Positions 53,697 through 64,000 of a stretch of DNA of 64,000 nt are shown piece by piece. A program made the translations under genes and the position numbers. Below the pieces are notes generated by a model. That model was given only the letters and a program-made list of their open reading frames with translations. It ran no database searches and was not told the origin of the DNA. Source of the stretch: Dermanyssus gallinae (taxonomy: Eukaryota; Arthropoda; Arachnida; Mesostigmata; Dermanyssidae); NCBI GenBank assembly GCA_003439945.1, contig QVRM01000964.1:25133-89132 (forward strand), given 5' to 3'. The stretch's first letter is position 1; the number at the start of each line of letters is the position of its first letter.

Positions 53697-54740
53697 GTAC
53701 AAATACGGCGTTGCTCTAGCCGAATCGTGAAGCAGACCCGCGCGTCACCCCCCGCCGCCACCCCCCGCCGCCACCGTTTACCCGTATTCACCCGCATCGG
53801 TGGGCGCTGAATGGGCAGCCGTCTGGCTGGCTGGCTGGATGCACACGCACCCCTCCGTTGGCAGGCGGCGGCAGACAGGTATGCACACGGCACGCACGTA
53901 TTGCACGTACATGCACAGTGCACTCAGATACTCATCCAGCTGCAGCCAAGAAGCGGCAGCGACAGCGACAGCAGCAGCAGTAGCAGAAGCAACGACATTT
54001 GGTCGCTGCGTCTGGAGAAATCTGATAGGAGATTTGCTTCCTTTCGTTCTCAGACGTTCGGCGTCGTCGTCGTCGCCGGCAGGGGTATCGACTTTGACTT
54101 CGGGTTCGTCTTACTGCTACTGCTGCTGAAGCTGCTCCTATTCGCCTGCTGTTTGTCTTACTTCAGGGCGAACATCGGGTGGGGGGGGGGGTGAAGACGA
54201 CGGCGCAATCGACGAATAACACCCCACGCAGGCGACTTTTTAGGCACCACGACGGTCTTGCGCCTCTCTGACATTCGTCGTCGCCGCCGCCCCACATCGG
54301 CTCCGCAGTCTGCATCTTGGGGGGTAAGTTTCGTTCCGATGCTACCTCTCGCTTCCGCCGTCCTTTGCTTCTCCTTTGCTTTTCCTTTGCCCCTTCTCCC
54401 TCTCCTCCTGCTACTCTATTGCATTTTACATACATGGTGGCATTTATTCCCTTGTAGGAATTGTACTACTCGTCGGTCGGCTGTGGGTCGGCTGTCGGTG
54501 ATATTAGTCGACCGAATCGGCAAGCAAATCGACGCTGCGTCTCTGCGCGGCGTCAAGCGGCAACGTGAGCAATCACGACAAGCCAATCTGTGCCGACCTC
54601 GCTTGCTGATTACGCCCGCGGCCGTTACTGCTAACCGCGAACGCGGGCAGACCTCATCGATCCTCTTCCGACACCGCGTTTGGAACCGCCGGTAAAGAAC
54701 ATTCGGAGGCAGCGAACATTTACTTCGCGCCGTTAGGTAA
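53000..54740. promoter_or_regulatory. GC- and CpG-rich island, candidate promoter or first exon
   Basis: This block is visibly richer in G, C and CpG than its surroundings. It contains (GA)n at about 53,280-53,305, (TAC)n at about 53,663-53,693, CAG/CTG runs near 53,560-53,610 and 53,970-53,990, and a G run near 54,180. Open frames occur on all frames because of composition and none has a recognised motif. A GTAAGT donor-like site lies at about 54,326 on the plus strand. This fits a host promoter or 5' UTR exon; direct evidence is lacking. Confidence 0.3.
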
Positions 54741-55095
54741 AACAATCTGACGACAGACGTCGCCCGTTATGGTGGTGGCCAGATGGCCAGCCTAATTGCG
54801 GCGCTGTGCAAAATCACTGCGGCGATATGCTTGCCACCCTGCAATTTGTACAGGGTAGATAATAGAGATAATAGTATCGGGAGAGGTAGTATGTACGTCT
54901 GACGTAGGGAAGATAGTATGTGCGTCTTTAGAGCATTATAAACATCACTAGCGTATATGTGCGCCATATGACGCTGGTGCTTTACGTATATGTTTAAGCA
55001 TATGATAACTCACAGATTTTATTTGTTTGTTTTGCCTAAATTAATTATGTTTATTATATGATCTAATATTTGTTCTAAGACCGTTCGACACTCTT

Positions 55096-55103
<8 letters not shown>

Positions 55104-55147
<44 letters not shown>
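55104..55147. repeat. (TA)n array
   Basis: About 21 units. Confidence 0.95.
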
Positions 55148-55148
<1 letters not shown>

Positions 55149-55439
55149 TTCTTTGTTTTTTATAGAGATTAGATGTAGATTGTAACATGCGTGATGCACA
55201 CCGGACGTTGTTGTTAACGCCACGTTAGAATGACACTCAGAAACCCACTAAAATCCAGTTGTCCTCTTTGCCCTCTATCGAGTATGGTCGCTATACTGTT
55301 TTCTCGAGATAACAGCGCCTGGACTGATCTGATGCTAAGAGATAGCGCCGAGAGTCGGTTGCTTCTGCTGTGCGCGGAAGAATTTGTCGCAGCTCTGCTG
55401 AGGCTTTTATGCTGCAGAGCCCACATGAGGTGTTCTTGT

Positions 55440-55760
55440 GAGAGCCCTGTCTAGGATTGCGCCTAAGTACTTTGACTAAGCTACTGGGTGCCCTTTTAGG
55501 TATAAGCTAAACCTATGCAGAGACTACTTCAGGTCGTTTAAGAAAATTGCTACCGTTTTTGTGAAGCCAATGCGAGGCCTATCATGTGCAGTTGTTATTG
55601 ACTATCCGTCAAAGCTCCGTTGGCTGTCCCTTTAAGTAGATCCTAGTCACGTCCGGTGACCATCAGTGCCAGATCGTCTGCGTAGGCGACGGGGTAGACT
55701 CCCGGGGGACGCGGGGGTCTAAGTATTACCGTCGTAGTATCGTAGGTTATATTCCACATA
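55440..55760 (-). pseudogene. RT relic of an R1/I-like LINE
   Basis: On the minus strand, YPVAYADDLALMVTGRD near 55,695-55,645 is an RT catalytic box. DLLKGTANGALTD and MIGLALASQK follow in order, as in the relic at 49,300-49,800 (DLLEGTTDGDLAD, LLGLELASQK). Several stops interrupt the frame. Confidence 0.65.
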
Positions 55761-56454
55761 CTGGCGCCAGTAGGGACTCCCCTCCCTCACACACAAGCTG
55801 TGACTGCATGATTCTCGCCTTCATAGATAGATACTCGGTCCTTTAAATACGATGCTAGGTTACGTAAGTGCTTTGTTTATGAAAAACGTGACAAGCAAAA
55901 GCGTATTAAACACCAGACAATGCGATCGGTTTGCTCTTGGCACATTTATCTGCGTTTTGTGCTGACCGCTAAAAGCGTGAATTGTCGGGCTGGGAAACCA
56001 TGCTTCGGTCGTCCCACATTGCCTCCTTGTGTACTTTGATGATGCGCTCCGATGTTTTGAATAGGCAGGTAAGCACACTTATAGGGGGTCTTCTTGCGGT
56101 TCACCGGGGTTCGGTATAAAGATTAAACGTGCCGTTGTTTAAGGCTTGGCACCATTGATTGGAGCTGGAGAGTATACGTACTGCTAGTGGGAGACCGCAT
56201 CTCGGTCCGGTGTTTTTCATGGCTGGATGCGTTCGGCCACAATTCTGATCTCTGCAACTGAATTTAAAGGTAAGACCCGAAATTTTCTCAAACAGCACCG
56301 GCTGCAGCCGGAGTCTATGATATATATATATATATATAAATATACGATTTATTTTATGACAGAGACTACTTTAAATGCGTCTATCGAGAAATATATATAT
56401 ATATACCCTCGCCTCCTTCAAGTGTTACTGCCGGGATATAAGGTTACCCACGAC
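55761..56454. other. No recognised gene; short TA runs
   Basis: TA runs near 56,321-56,342 and 56,394-56,405; otherwise nothing recognised. Confidence 0.4.
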
Positions 56455-57122
56455 AATATTTAGAGCTCCTGGAAGTCCCCCTTCGGCCGGAAGAGCTCGC
56501 ACACGCACTTGCGCCACTGGGCGCCCTCCTGGAAGACGAAACGACCCGAATTGGGGTAGGTCTTCGTCTCGGCTGTGACCTTGTATCCCGCCATCAGTGT
56601 AAATGTGGCCACCCCGTCGACAAATTAGCCCATCACGGGTTGTCGTGCATTATGAGTGCGAAACGGCAAGCCAGACATGCCGGTATTAACGACACCTTCG
56701 GATTCCCCTGCATTCTAGAGCCCCAGGGCCTGTCCGCCGACGATAGTAAGCGCCCGGATGGGATGACTCTCACTCCCTTCAGTAGGGGCAGGATGCTTGT
56801 CTGGGATGCCACTGTCACCGACCTATTAGCACCTTCAATGGTCGGTGGCGGGGCGATCTCGGCAGGCCACGCCGGTAATCTAGCGGAGACAAGGAAGCTC
56901 GCAAAATACGCCTCAATAGGTTACCCACATGAGTTTCAACCGCTAGCGTTCAAGACCTTGGGTGGCCCAGGCAACCTCACTCGCAAACTTCTCCACAGAG
57001 TCGGCGAGCAGCTGAACCTCGCAACCGGAGACAAGAGATCTGCGGCTTTCTTGAGACAGCGCGTCAACCTCGACTTCCAACGCGGGAACGCGGCGTCCGT
57101 CCGCGGCACGCTGCTGAAGTAG
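56455..57122 (+). pseudogene. C-terminal fragment of an RLE-type LINE ORF2
   Basis: An open frame reads EELAHALAPLGALLEDETTR, GVGLRLGCDL, then CKCGHPVDKLAHHGLSC (C-x-C-x9-H-x3-C), then KRPDGMTLTP and LVWDATVTDLL. It ends in RGNAASVRGTLLK before TAG at 57,120-57,122. It aligns along its length with 43,500-42,891, so both are copies of one family or close relatives. Nuclease residues (PD and the downstream WDAT Asp) are kept. No stop interrupts the portion read, but everything 5' of it, including RT, is missing. A deletion near 56,690 removes part of the RHTALN segment. Confidence 0.8.
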
Positions 57123-57226
57123 TCCGAACCTACTCTATACGAGATAGAGTAATATTCCCAGTGCACACGTTCTCAGGAGACAATTGTAGCTCATTCAGTA
57201 TTCTTAAAAAATTGAACTCTTCGTCG

Positions 57227-57230
<4 letters not shown>

Positions 57231-57260
<30 letters not shown>
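57231..57260. repeat. (TA)n array
   Basis: About 15 units. Confidence 0.95.
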
Positions 57261-57262
<2 letters not shown>

Positions 57263-58237
57263 ATTTGTCGATGGACGCGTTTAAGATAGGCCTCGTCATC
57301 AGAATAACGTGCGAATGTAGAGCAAATAAGACGTGTCTACATGCTTACTTACCGTTTTCTACAATTTCCATTCGATACTTCATTACTTGTGCTTAGAATA
57401 AACAGAGCTTTGCTTGCAGTGGTGCGGGCTTATACTTCTAAGCGACGTGTGCAAGTGTTCGCTAACGGCACGCGACAGCAAAGGTGAACAAGGTTCAAAA
57501 ACTGAAAACAAAACAAATAGAAAAGAAAGAGGGCTGTGAGTTTTAGCGCGGTGGTCACCTGTGCTCTATCGGTCCTGTACGTCTTTCGTGTTCCCATTTG
57601 TTTTCCGCGCTTTTCAACGTGAGCTCAACGGTCGAAACTGGGTAGGTTGACATGCACAGGAAAAGCAAATTGAAAAATGCTTTGCAAGTGTTCATTTTGC
57701 TGCTGTTCGCCTTCTCTTCTCTTACCTGTCGCCTGCCCCTTTTGTGCTTTGTTCTATTCAGCTCTCTCTCTCTCTCTCTCTTAACATCTTCATCACCTCT
57801 CTTATCTTCCTCTTCTTTGTCACATATGCCATTGATGGCTTCATGGAGGGGTGGATTTCGGCCCAGACCGAGGTCTCTTCCCTTATGCCTTTCGAGAATA
57901 ACCTAGCTAAACGGAGCTGAAAACTAGTGGGAATCAATTTGCCCACTCGACGTATGGGCTTTTTCCCCTAAGTTTTCTGCTTCTCGTTTTTTCTTTGGTC
58001 CACGGCAGCGCGTCAAGAGCCCGACATATGCGTAAACGCAGCCTCGCTTCGCGCTTGGAGTCGGTTGGAGTTGGTTCTATCCTCTTTCGCAGTCTCTCTG
58101 AATCAATTTCTGTCAATCCCGCGCTCGTGTCCGTAACGGTATAAAGAAAACGCGTGCCGTGTTTGCTATTTTCCTGTTTCTCACTGCTCAGTAGAATCAA
58201 CTAGTCCACGTTAGCAAGCGGCAGTATGCGCATGTAT
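57261..58237. other. No recognised gene; CT-rich
   Basis: (CT)n near 57,763-57,781. No motif recognised. Confidence 0.4.
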
Positions 58238-58330
58238 CGTGGCGGCGTGGTCTAGGGAACTAGTGCGCTAGTCATAGTTGTCATTTACCCCGGGGATGTC
58301 GCCGGTTCGATCCTTGTTGTTGATCGAATT
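58238..58330 (+). mobile_element. tRNA-like SINE head, family B
   Basis: The A box TGGTCTAGGGA (58,248-58,258) and B box GGTTCGATCC (58,304-58,313) stand 45 bases apart, a normal polymerase III spacing. The stems do not pair well enough for a functional tRNA, so a tRNA-derived SINE is more likely. The body and 3' end are not defined. Confidence 0.5.
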
Positions 58331-58734
58331 TTCTTTGAGCGATACTCATTGAGAATAGATAATAAACCATACCGCTGAGAGTCAGCAGCCATGCTGCCAC
58401 AAGGACTGTTAGATCAACCCTAGATATCTTAACATGTCCGGTCCTCGGTGCATTGAAGATATACCTCAGGTTAAGTTCCAGGCCCGTAGGGGACGGAAGA
58501 TGGTCTAGAATTAAAATGTATGCGCATGTCTCTGTCCGACACAATGTCCCTCGATGGTCGCCTCAATAGCACAATGATGACTTAAGCAGCAAAGCAAGCA
58601 AAAATAACGAGCAGAAAAGGGGAAAAAGTACCAGAACAGAAAGACGTTCGGCGTCAGGGTAAAGTTTTTGGGCTGACCCTAAGATAGAGAAGAGCCAAGA
58701 TATAACGTCCACGGAACTGTTTTTGTGCAACAAA

Positions 58735-58822
58735 TGTGCAACGGTTGGGCTCGAAACCGCGCACTTATGTGTCGCCTTCGGTTGCGAGGCGCAGACTTTA
58801 ATCACCACGCCACCGGGCTCCG
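58735..58822 (-). mobile_element. tRNA-like SINE head, family B
   Basis: On the minus strand an A-box-like GGCGTGGTGATTAAAG at about 58,812-58,797 is followed by GGTTTCGAGCCC (B box with one extra T) at 58,758-58,747. It shares the GGCGTGGT start with the plus-strand head at 58,241. Confidence 0.5.
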
Positions 58823-58970
58823 GCGTCAGGGTACCACAAGTATCGTTATCCTGTAGTAGGTCAGATGTCTGCTAGTCTGACGTCAGGGTTTCACCATATT
58901 AAAATCGTCGGTCAATAACATCTTTAACCGGCGACCGCCGGGCATGATACGCATGAAACGTGACATTGCG

Positions 58971-58972
<2 letters not shown>

Positions 58973-59004
<32 letters not shown>
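58973..59004. repeat. (TA)n array
   Basis: About 15 units followed by GTGTATATA. Confidence 0.95.
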
Positions 59005-59008
<4 letters not shown>

Positions 59009-59293
59009 ATATAAGCACGGCAAGACAAGATCGCCAAATATGACGTCGAGTTCCTAAGAGCGGCGCTCCCCGACCCGCAAAAACCTCGCAGATTCGGATC
59101 CATCACTATCTCTATGAGTGGTGTATGGGACTCCGAATCTGCGAGGACGCTCTTGGGGCTCGGCGTCACGAAGAGGAATCTTATGGATCTCACCGTTTTA
59201 ACTTTGCAAGGAACCTTGAGGATATACCGCTCGCACCGGGTCCATAAGAGCGGGGGCTACCATCAAGCAAGGACACGGACAACTGACTCTTAA
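59009..59293 (+). pseudogene. C-terminal end of a LINE ORF2 (chelicerate-type)
   Basis: An open frame ends in TAA at 59,291-59,293 and reads AKYDVEFLRAALPDPQK, then FGSITISMSGVWDSESARTL, then LGLGVTKRNLMDLTVLTLQG. The pattern of a W, a Ser/Ala-rich helix and a LGL..-DL-LT segment is one I associate with C-termini of LINE proteins in tick data. It is a family impression, not a catalytic motif. The RT is absent upstream, where a TA array begins. AATAAA occurs downstream near 59,370. Confidence 0.4.
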
Positions 59294-59388
59294 CTTCACG
59301 TGACACCTTTTTACCACAATTTTTATTAAGGCGAGCACTGCCAAGTGTGCAAATGTATTGTAAATGATTAATAAATCATCACAATATT

Positions 59389-59391
<3 letters not shown>

Positions 59392-59461
<70 letters not shown>

Positions 59462-59462
59462 T
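59392..59462. repeat. Long (TA)n array with one ATG interruption
   Basis: About 70 bp of TA, interrupted near 59,441. Confidence 0.95.
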
Positions 59463-59762
59463 TGTCAGATATTCTTTGAATAGTGCAAATATTATAAGCC
59501 TGTTCGACCTACACTGTGGTTGCGGGAGCTACAAATCGTACTCTCTCAGAAGCTTCTCTCATTGACGTCATGCTCTGTGAGGAGAGGGAGACAGAAATTC
59601 AAACATGCTGCTCCCGCTGCCGGCCGTCTGCTATGAATGTATGATATACAATAAATGGACTTACTAGTCGTTGTACTTTACCGCCAAGAACGGCTTGTTC
59701 ACTCCCGTAAATAGCAAATAGAAATCCACTAATTCGCTCAAACCAGAGGCGCCCCGAAACTC

Positions 59763-59764
<2 letters not shown>

Positions 59765-59792
<28 letters not shown>
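59765..59792. repeat. (TA)n array
   Basis: About 14 units. Confidence 0.95.
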
Positions 59793-59798
<6 letters not shown>

Positions 59799-59879
59799 TG
59801 CATCAACATAGTTTTACGAAAGACAAACGCACAGCAAAGCAAATAGTTGAAATAGTTTAAGATTAAGGCATTTATATTA

Positions 59880-60700
59880 TATATTAACAAAAAGAAAGCA
59901 TTTGATTGTATTCACTTTGACTTTTCTAAAGCATTTGACAAAGTAAATAATTTAAACGTTTACAGAATATAATTGACATCAATAAAGACAACACACTGTT
60001 TCATGGATATCAAGGTATCTAACAAATCGGACGTTCTGTCTACGGATTAACACGAGTTCTATTTGGCATGAGGTGTATCCCTCGGGCGTGTCTCAATGAT
60101 CGTGTCTAGGCCCATTATCATGGGGGATCCATCACAGAGAACAAGACGGAAATAATGCAGAGAACAATTGTCTCAATCACCAATTGGTGCGCCAATAATT
60201 GTATAATAACTTCGATTCCTAAATGCGCGTCTGAAGGAGGATCGCGCACTTGATACATTACACGATTGATAGAGAAGAGATGCCCGGAGTAAACAGTATT
60301 CGCGATATTGGGGTAACGGTAACAGCGGAGTTAGATTTTACCATTTACATCATATAAACTATTCAATCTACTAATCTTATATACAGTATGATATTTCGTT
60401 TGTTTTATTATCAAATGACCAATGTTTTAAGTTCGCCTTCATTAAACACTTGGAATTCCCAAATTAAATTACAGCTTTGGACTCGGGGGCCGTTTTTGAG
60501 GAAACACATTGAAGCAATTAAAAAAAGTTCAGTCAGTAAATTCCTTTAACGTGTTGCACTGAGATGCAAGGTAGAGCGTAGCAGTCTCGACTTACTACTT
60601 GTATTTAAACGGCACTCAAGAGCATATTTCTAAATGTACGCATGAATCTCTCAGCCGAAGAGACTTCCCATTATTTTTTTAATATTCGTAACAACAATCT
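59880..60700 (+). pseudogene. RT relic of a CR1/Jockey-like LINE
   Basis: FDCIHFDFSKAFDKVNN near 59,905-59,955 is motif A with its Asp. After shifts a WI..L-NRTF-like stretch and SSIWHEVYPSGVSQ appear near 60,020-60,100, the segment before the catalytic box. MQRTIVSITNWCANN near 60,155-60,200 matches the segment after it. The catalytic YADD box appears to be deleted between these. Confidence 0.65.
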
Positions 60701-61316
60701 GCGCAGTACGCAAATCAATGGAATTAAAAGAAATCCAAAAAGGAAACGGCAGAGAAGCAAGTCTTCAAGGGTCTTATAGACCTCATCAAGGATGAGTGGC
60801 CGCTGTCTATATGTACAAAAGCATTGGTCTCACTAAAGACAGCATTACTTCGTCTCGTGAAATCTGGGTAATAATTACTACAAAAGGACAAGGCTCTGCT
60901 CAAGAAACTCTCAGGACATTTGCCAATGGCGGGAAAACGGCCTTTCGGCAGAAAAGGTCCCTGTTCGAGCGCTATTTCTAAAGATTGCGACTGGACCCAG
61001 ATAAAAACCTGAAGCTGAGGTCGTATCTGCTACATCGACAAGCATACCTGTGGTGGGCACAAGAGCTACGGCAACAGAGATTCTCTAGGAGAAATGCGAA
61101 AAGTGCAGATACAGAAAGACACTGTTTAAATCCGAGAGCAGCCGTAGAGAAGACTCGCTCGAAGAAAACGGGCTTACAGGTGTTGGACAAGTGCGGGAAC
61201 CTCTGGTCAACCCTAGCCAATGGATCCAAAGGAACGCTCCCATAGTTGATCTATAAAGCTCTGGACTATCTGAGAGTGAAGTATGGGGAAGGGCAAATAA
61301 CTAAATAATGGGCAAG

Positions 61317-61350
<34 letters not shown>

Positions 61351-61673
61351 GTCTCGACCGGAAACCTAGAACTGCAGAACCCCCTGACATGCCAGGCCCT
61401 GGTAGAGGCGCTCCTCAAAGATCACAAATCCTGGATTCTGGTAAGGTATCTCTGAGACGAAAATAACCGCCGCGGAAAGCCGAGCAGCCTAAATGGCAAG
61501 AAGAGTAGCCAGGTGAAGTAATCTCGAGAAGACAGTACTGCGGCCACCCCTCGTCAAGGGCAAAGAGGACGACTGGATTTTAGTAGGTGCGAGTCCCACA
61601 CTACCGTGACTTTAACAACGTCGCCCGGTGTGCATAAAGCATTTACCAGTTATTTCTATAAAAAAATTATATA
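60701..61673. other. No recognised gene
   Basis: Two open frames (60,796-60,981 and 60,985-61,245) lie close together but show no motif I recognise. A (TA)n array is at 61,316-61,346. Confidence 0.35.
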
Positions 61674-61696
61674 ATATATATATATATATATATATA
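61674..61696. repeat. (TA)n array at Tc1 insertion point
   Basis: The last TA (61,695-61,696) is the left target duplication of the Tc1 element. Confidence 0.9.
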
Positions 61697-63272
61697 AAGT
61701 GCGTTGCAAAAATTAGCAACTCATGTTTTTGGTGATAATTTCGGCTTGATTTATTTGAACGTTTGAAATTTTAAGGGCATGATGTACATGACAAAACACG
61801 AGTATGGTGTTATTTTCGCAATCTCACAATAGATTCATACAAAAAAATAAAAAGTGTGAAAAAAACGTGTTGCAAAATATTAGCAACAATAACATGCTAA
61901 CAACACGGCTCTTGTTTGTAAAGGATAGTCGATACTACAGCTGATATACGATCCCGGGGATCAAATGTCAGGAATATTGTCTAGCTAAATCAATCGTTCT
62001 ATAGCTGCAAAATATTCTACAGCTCAGTCGTTGTTTAGAACTAACGGCGAAGCGTATGTTTAAACCATGGGTCGTACAAAGGACCTCTCGGATAACAAAA
62101 AGACAAGAATTGAGGCATATGCTGAGCTCGGTCATACAGTAACTGAACTGCTAAAGCAACCAGATTAGGACGGCATAAGAGCACCATCAGCAGGTTCTTT
62201 CACCCTGGAGTGAACCAAAGGTGCAGATCTAACAGTGGGCGTAAGCCAGTTTTGACAAATCGAGATCGGCGTAGGATCATACAGTTGGCTATTCATGGCC
62301 AAATGTCTTCCTCCAGGATCAGGACTACTTTGGGAGTGCTAGTGCACCGATCCACAGTGTACCGAGTGTTAAGTTCTGACAAAACGTGCGATACGCGAAA
62401 AGGAAGCTTATGCTGCGACTGCAACCGAAGCACATTGTCGCACGGCGTGAATTTTCGCATAAATGCCATCATGGGATAACGAGTGGAAAACATCGTCTTG
62501 TCGGATGAAAAGAAATTTAATCTCGATGGCCCTGACGGCTGTCAGTACTATTGGTACGACTTACGGAAGGAACTTAAATGGTTATCGAAATGTGTGGCCG
62601 GTGGTGGTTTTGTGAATATTGGGGCGCGTTTGGATAAAATGGAAAATCTGATCTAGTCGCGATTGCGGGCCGAAACAATTCCGACAAGTACCAGCGTATC
62701 GTCATTTCAGAAGAATTGGGGGACCTGACGCAGTTTTAAACAAGACAACGCCACGTTTCATACCTCGGCTAGCACTATAGCCTTTTTTCAAGAACAAGAA
62801 AAGCCACCTTTTGACTGGTCGGCATTAAATCCAGACCTGAATCCCATCGAAAATCTTTGGGGACATTTGGTAAAGCAGATTTACGCAAATGGTCGACAAT
62901 ATGATCATTTGTCGGACCTCAAAGAAGCTGTCAGCAAGCATGGATTAATATTCCACTTTTGTACTTACAACAGCTCATTAACTCCATGAAAGACCGAGTT
63001 CACGATTTGATTCAGAAGAAGGGACTAAAGACCCGTTTCTAAAATAGAATATGTAGTATCAAATAAGTCATACAGCCCTGCTAAGAATCGAATACGCCGT
63101 TAGGCGTTATGTTGCTAATATTTTGCAACACTGTTTTTTTCACACTTTTTTATTTTTTTGTCTGAGCCGATGTTTCGTCATGTGCATCATGCCCTCAAAA
63201 TTTCAAGCCATTAACTTAATCAAACCGAAATTATTACCAAAAAACATGAGTTGCTATTTTTGCAACGCACTT
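61697..63272 (+). mobile_element. Tc1-like DNA transposon, 1,576 bp, IR/DR ends
   Basis: The left end AAGTGCGTTGCAAAAATTAG is matched by the reverse complement of the right end (63,272 leftward), and both are bordered by TA. The terminal inverted repeats extend for some 170-200 bp on each side. Each carries two direct copies of a motif of the form GTTGCAAAA-TTAGCAAC, one at the tip and one at the inner end, which is the IR/DR arrangement known from Sleeping Beauty-type Tc1 elements, where these are transposase binding sites. The transposase between them is broken. Confidence 0.9.
62067..63041 (+). pseudogene. Tc1-like DD34E transposase, multiple frameshifts
   Basis: The protein would cut and paste the element at TA. 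ATG at 62,067 starts MGRTKDLSDNKKTRIEAY, stopping at TAG 62,166-62,168. Another frame continues as SNSGRKPVLTNRDRRRIIQL and SSRIRTTLGVLVHRSTVYRV (helix-turn-helix pair). A third reads VLSDEKKFNLDGPDG with the first catalytic Asp. Later QDNATFHTS gives the second Asp and PDLNPIENLWG the catalytic Glu, with 34 residues between them (DD34E). All three catalytic residues are kept, but at least three frameshifts and some stops make it inactive. Confidence 0.85.
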
Positions 63273-63589
63273 TATTATTATATAATATATATCGACACAC
63301 TTGCATTTAATGTGCATTGTCTGGCAAACAAAAATAGGCTGGCACGATCAACCTTCTGCAGCAATCTCGAAAGAGAGTCTGCAATGCGCTGTTCGTGGTG
63401 GGCAGGGTGCTTGATATCTAACTAATTTTTTTATGAGGTTTAGAGGTTAAAATACATTTTCGTGCGACTGAGTAGAAGCATTACAGGAATTACCTATAGA
63501 ATTGGCTCCTTAACATGCTCATGCTCGGATAGTGTCGAACTCAGCCAGCGAACGGCAAGCCTTGACGCTTAGTCAAACTCAAGTCCTGT
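63273..63589. other. No recognised gene; right TA duplication at 63,273-63,274
   Basis: A TA/ATT-rich run follows the Tc1 end; the remainder has no recognised feature. Confidence 0.4.
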
Positions 63590-63720
63590 CAGATGGCTCT
63601 CCGACCTGCGGAACCTTTACCGCAGAAAAAACTGCGCACCGTCGGCAGGGAGTCTCGAACCTCTAACCATTAGATCATGCTTGTCGCGTGTGAGCAGTGC
63701 TCTCGTATGCCAGTCTAATC
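63590..63720 (-). mobile_element. Degenerate tRNA-like SINE remnant
   Basis: On the minus strand TGATCTAATGGTTAGAGG (A-box-like) is followed within a few bases by GGTTCGAGACTCCC (B-box-like), so the part between the boxes is deleted. The downstream CTGCGG...CCGCAG segment can form a short hairpin. Confidence 0.35.
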
Positions 63721-64000
63721 TTACTAGAGCGATTCAATTGTACAAGAAAATAATGTTAGTTTTAGTAAGGGAGACTAGAACTAGAGCTGGGACTACGGTA
63801 AACATTTAAGTGTTCCTTGTTATGTTAAGTCAAAAATAGGTTTCTTTAAGGGTCATGTGTTACAGTTATATACAATCATGCAAAAGATTTATTATATCTA
63901 AATATAACTTTAGCATGCATCAGGTTTTGCCGGTTTCGCAGACTTTGTAGAGCTCTCCACAAAATGTGTCGTTTATTTTCACCAAGTGCGCGAAGTCCAG
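63721..64000. other. No recognised gene
   Basis: Nothing recognisable. Confidence 0.4.

Noticed and set aside
57652..57906. ORF resembling a signal peptide followed by Ser/Leu repeats
   Set aside because: The hydrophobic character comes from a (CT)n-rich tract; no cleavage site or mature domain is convincing.
60985..61245. Plus-strand ORF rich in Arg and Lys
   Set aside because: No motif recognised and no linked RT or transposase; left as unassigned sequence.

Overview
This is a gene-poor, repeat-dominated stretch of an animal nuclear genome. R1-type, L2/CR1-type and restriction-like-endonuclease (RLE) LINEs, Tc1/mariner DNA transposons, tRNA-derived SINEs and more than twenty (TA)n arrays occur together. 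The RT C-termini and Gag-like zinc-knuckle ORFs resemble those I know from chelicerates, so an ixodid tick is my best guess, by inference only. I see no bacterial operons, rRNA or CRISPR, and no host gene I can name.

Layout. 1-1,262: an open minus-strand ORF with an N-terminal C2H2 finger (RLE-type LINE, runs off the left edge), then a plus-strand tail of a related element. 2,841-4,855: a 5'-truncated L2-like LINE flanked by an 11-bp target-site duplication (TSD). 8,880-15,700: a plus-strand R1-like copy (28-bp minisatellite, Gag-like ORF1, SINE insertion, APE endonuclease) lying between the parts of a minus-strand R1-like relic. 18,000-36,500: an old deposit of RT relics, two mariner relics, a SINE, several copies of a TA-flanked inverted-repeat element and short minisatellites. 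38,127-41,057: a TSD-bounded L2/CR1-type element whose ORF1 carries a perfect 2A ribosome-skipping motif and a PHD-like C4HC3 finger. Its ORF2 has lost the endonuclease and one catalytic Asp. 42,891-46,540: a minus-strand RLE-type LINE that also has a Gag-like zinc-knuckle ORF1, whose stop overlaps the ORF2 start. 46,541-53,000: mostly unrecognised sequence with one or two candidate small exons, an RT relic, a 31-bp-arm hairpin and a SINE. 53,000-54,700: a GC- and CpG-rich island that could be a host promoter or first exon. 55,400-60,700: further LINE relics and tRNA-like SINEs. 61,695-63,274: a nearly whole but dead Tc1 element with IR/DR ends and TA duplications.

How the parts relate. The LINEs encode their own RT, and the SINEs must borrow LINE RT in trans. 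Every protein-coding element seen is broken by stops, frameshifts or deletions, so the window records past activity. The items most worth checking are the 2A-PHD element, the Gag-plus-RLE element with overlapping ORFs, and the repeated joining of mariner-like inverted-repeat ends to (TA)n arrays.
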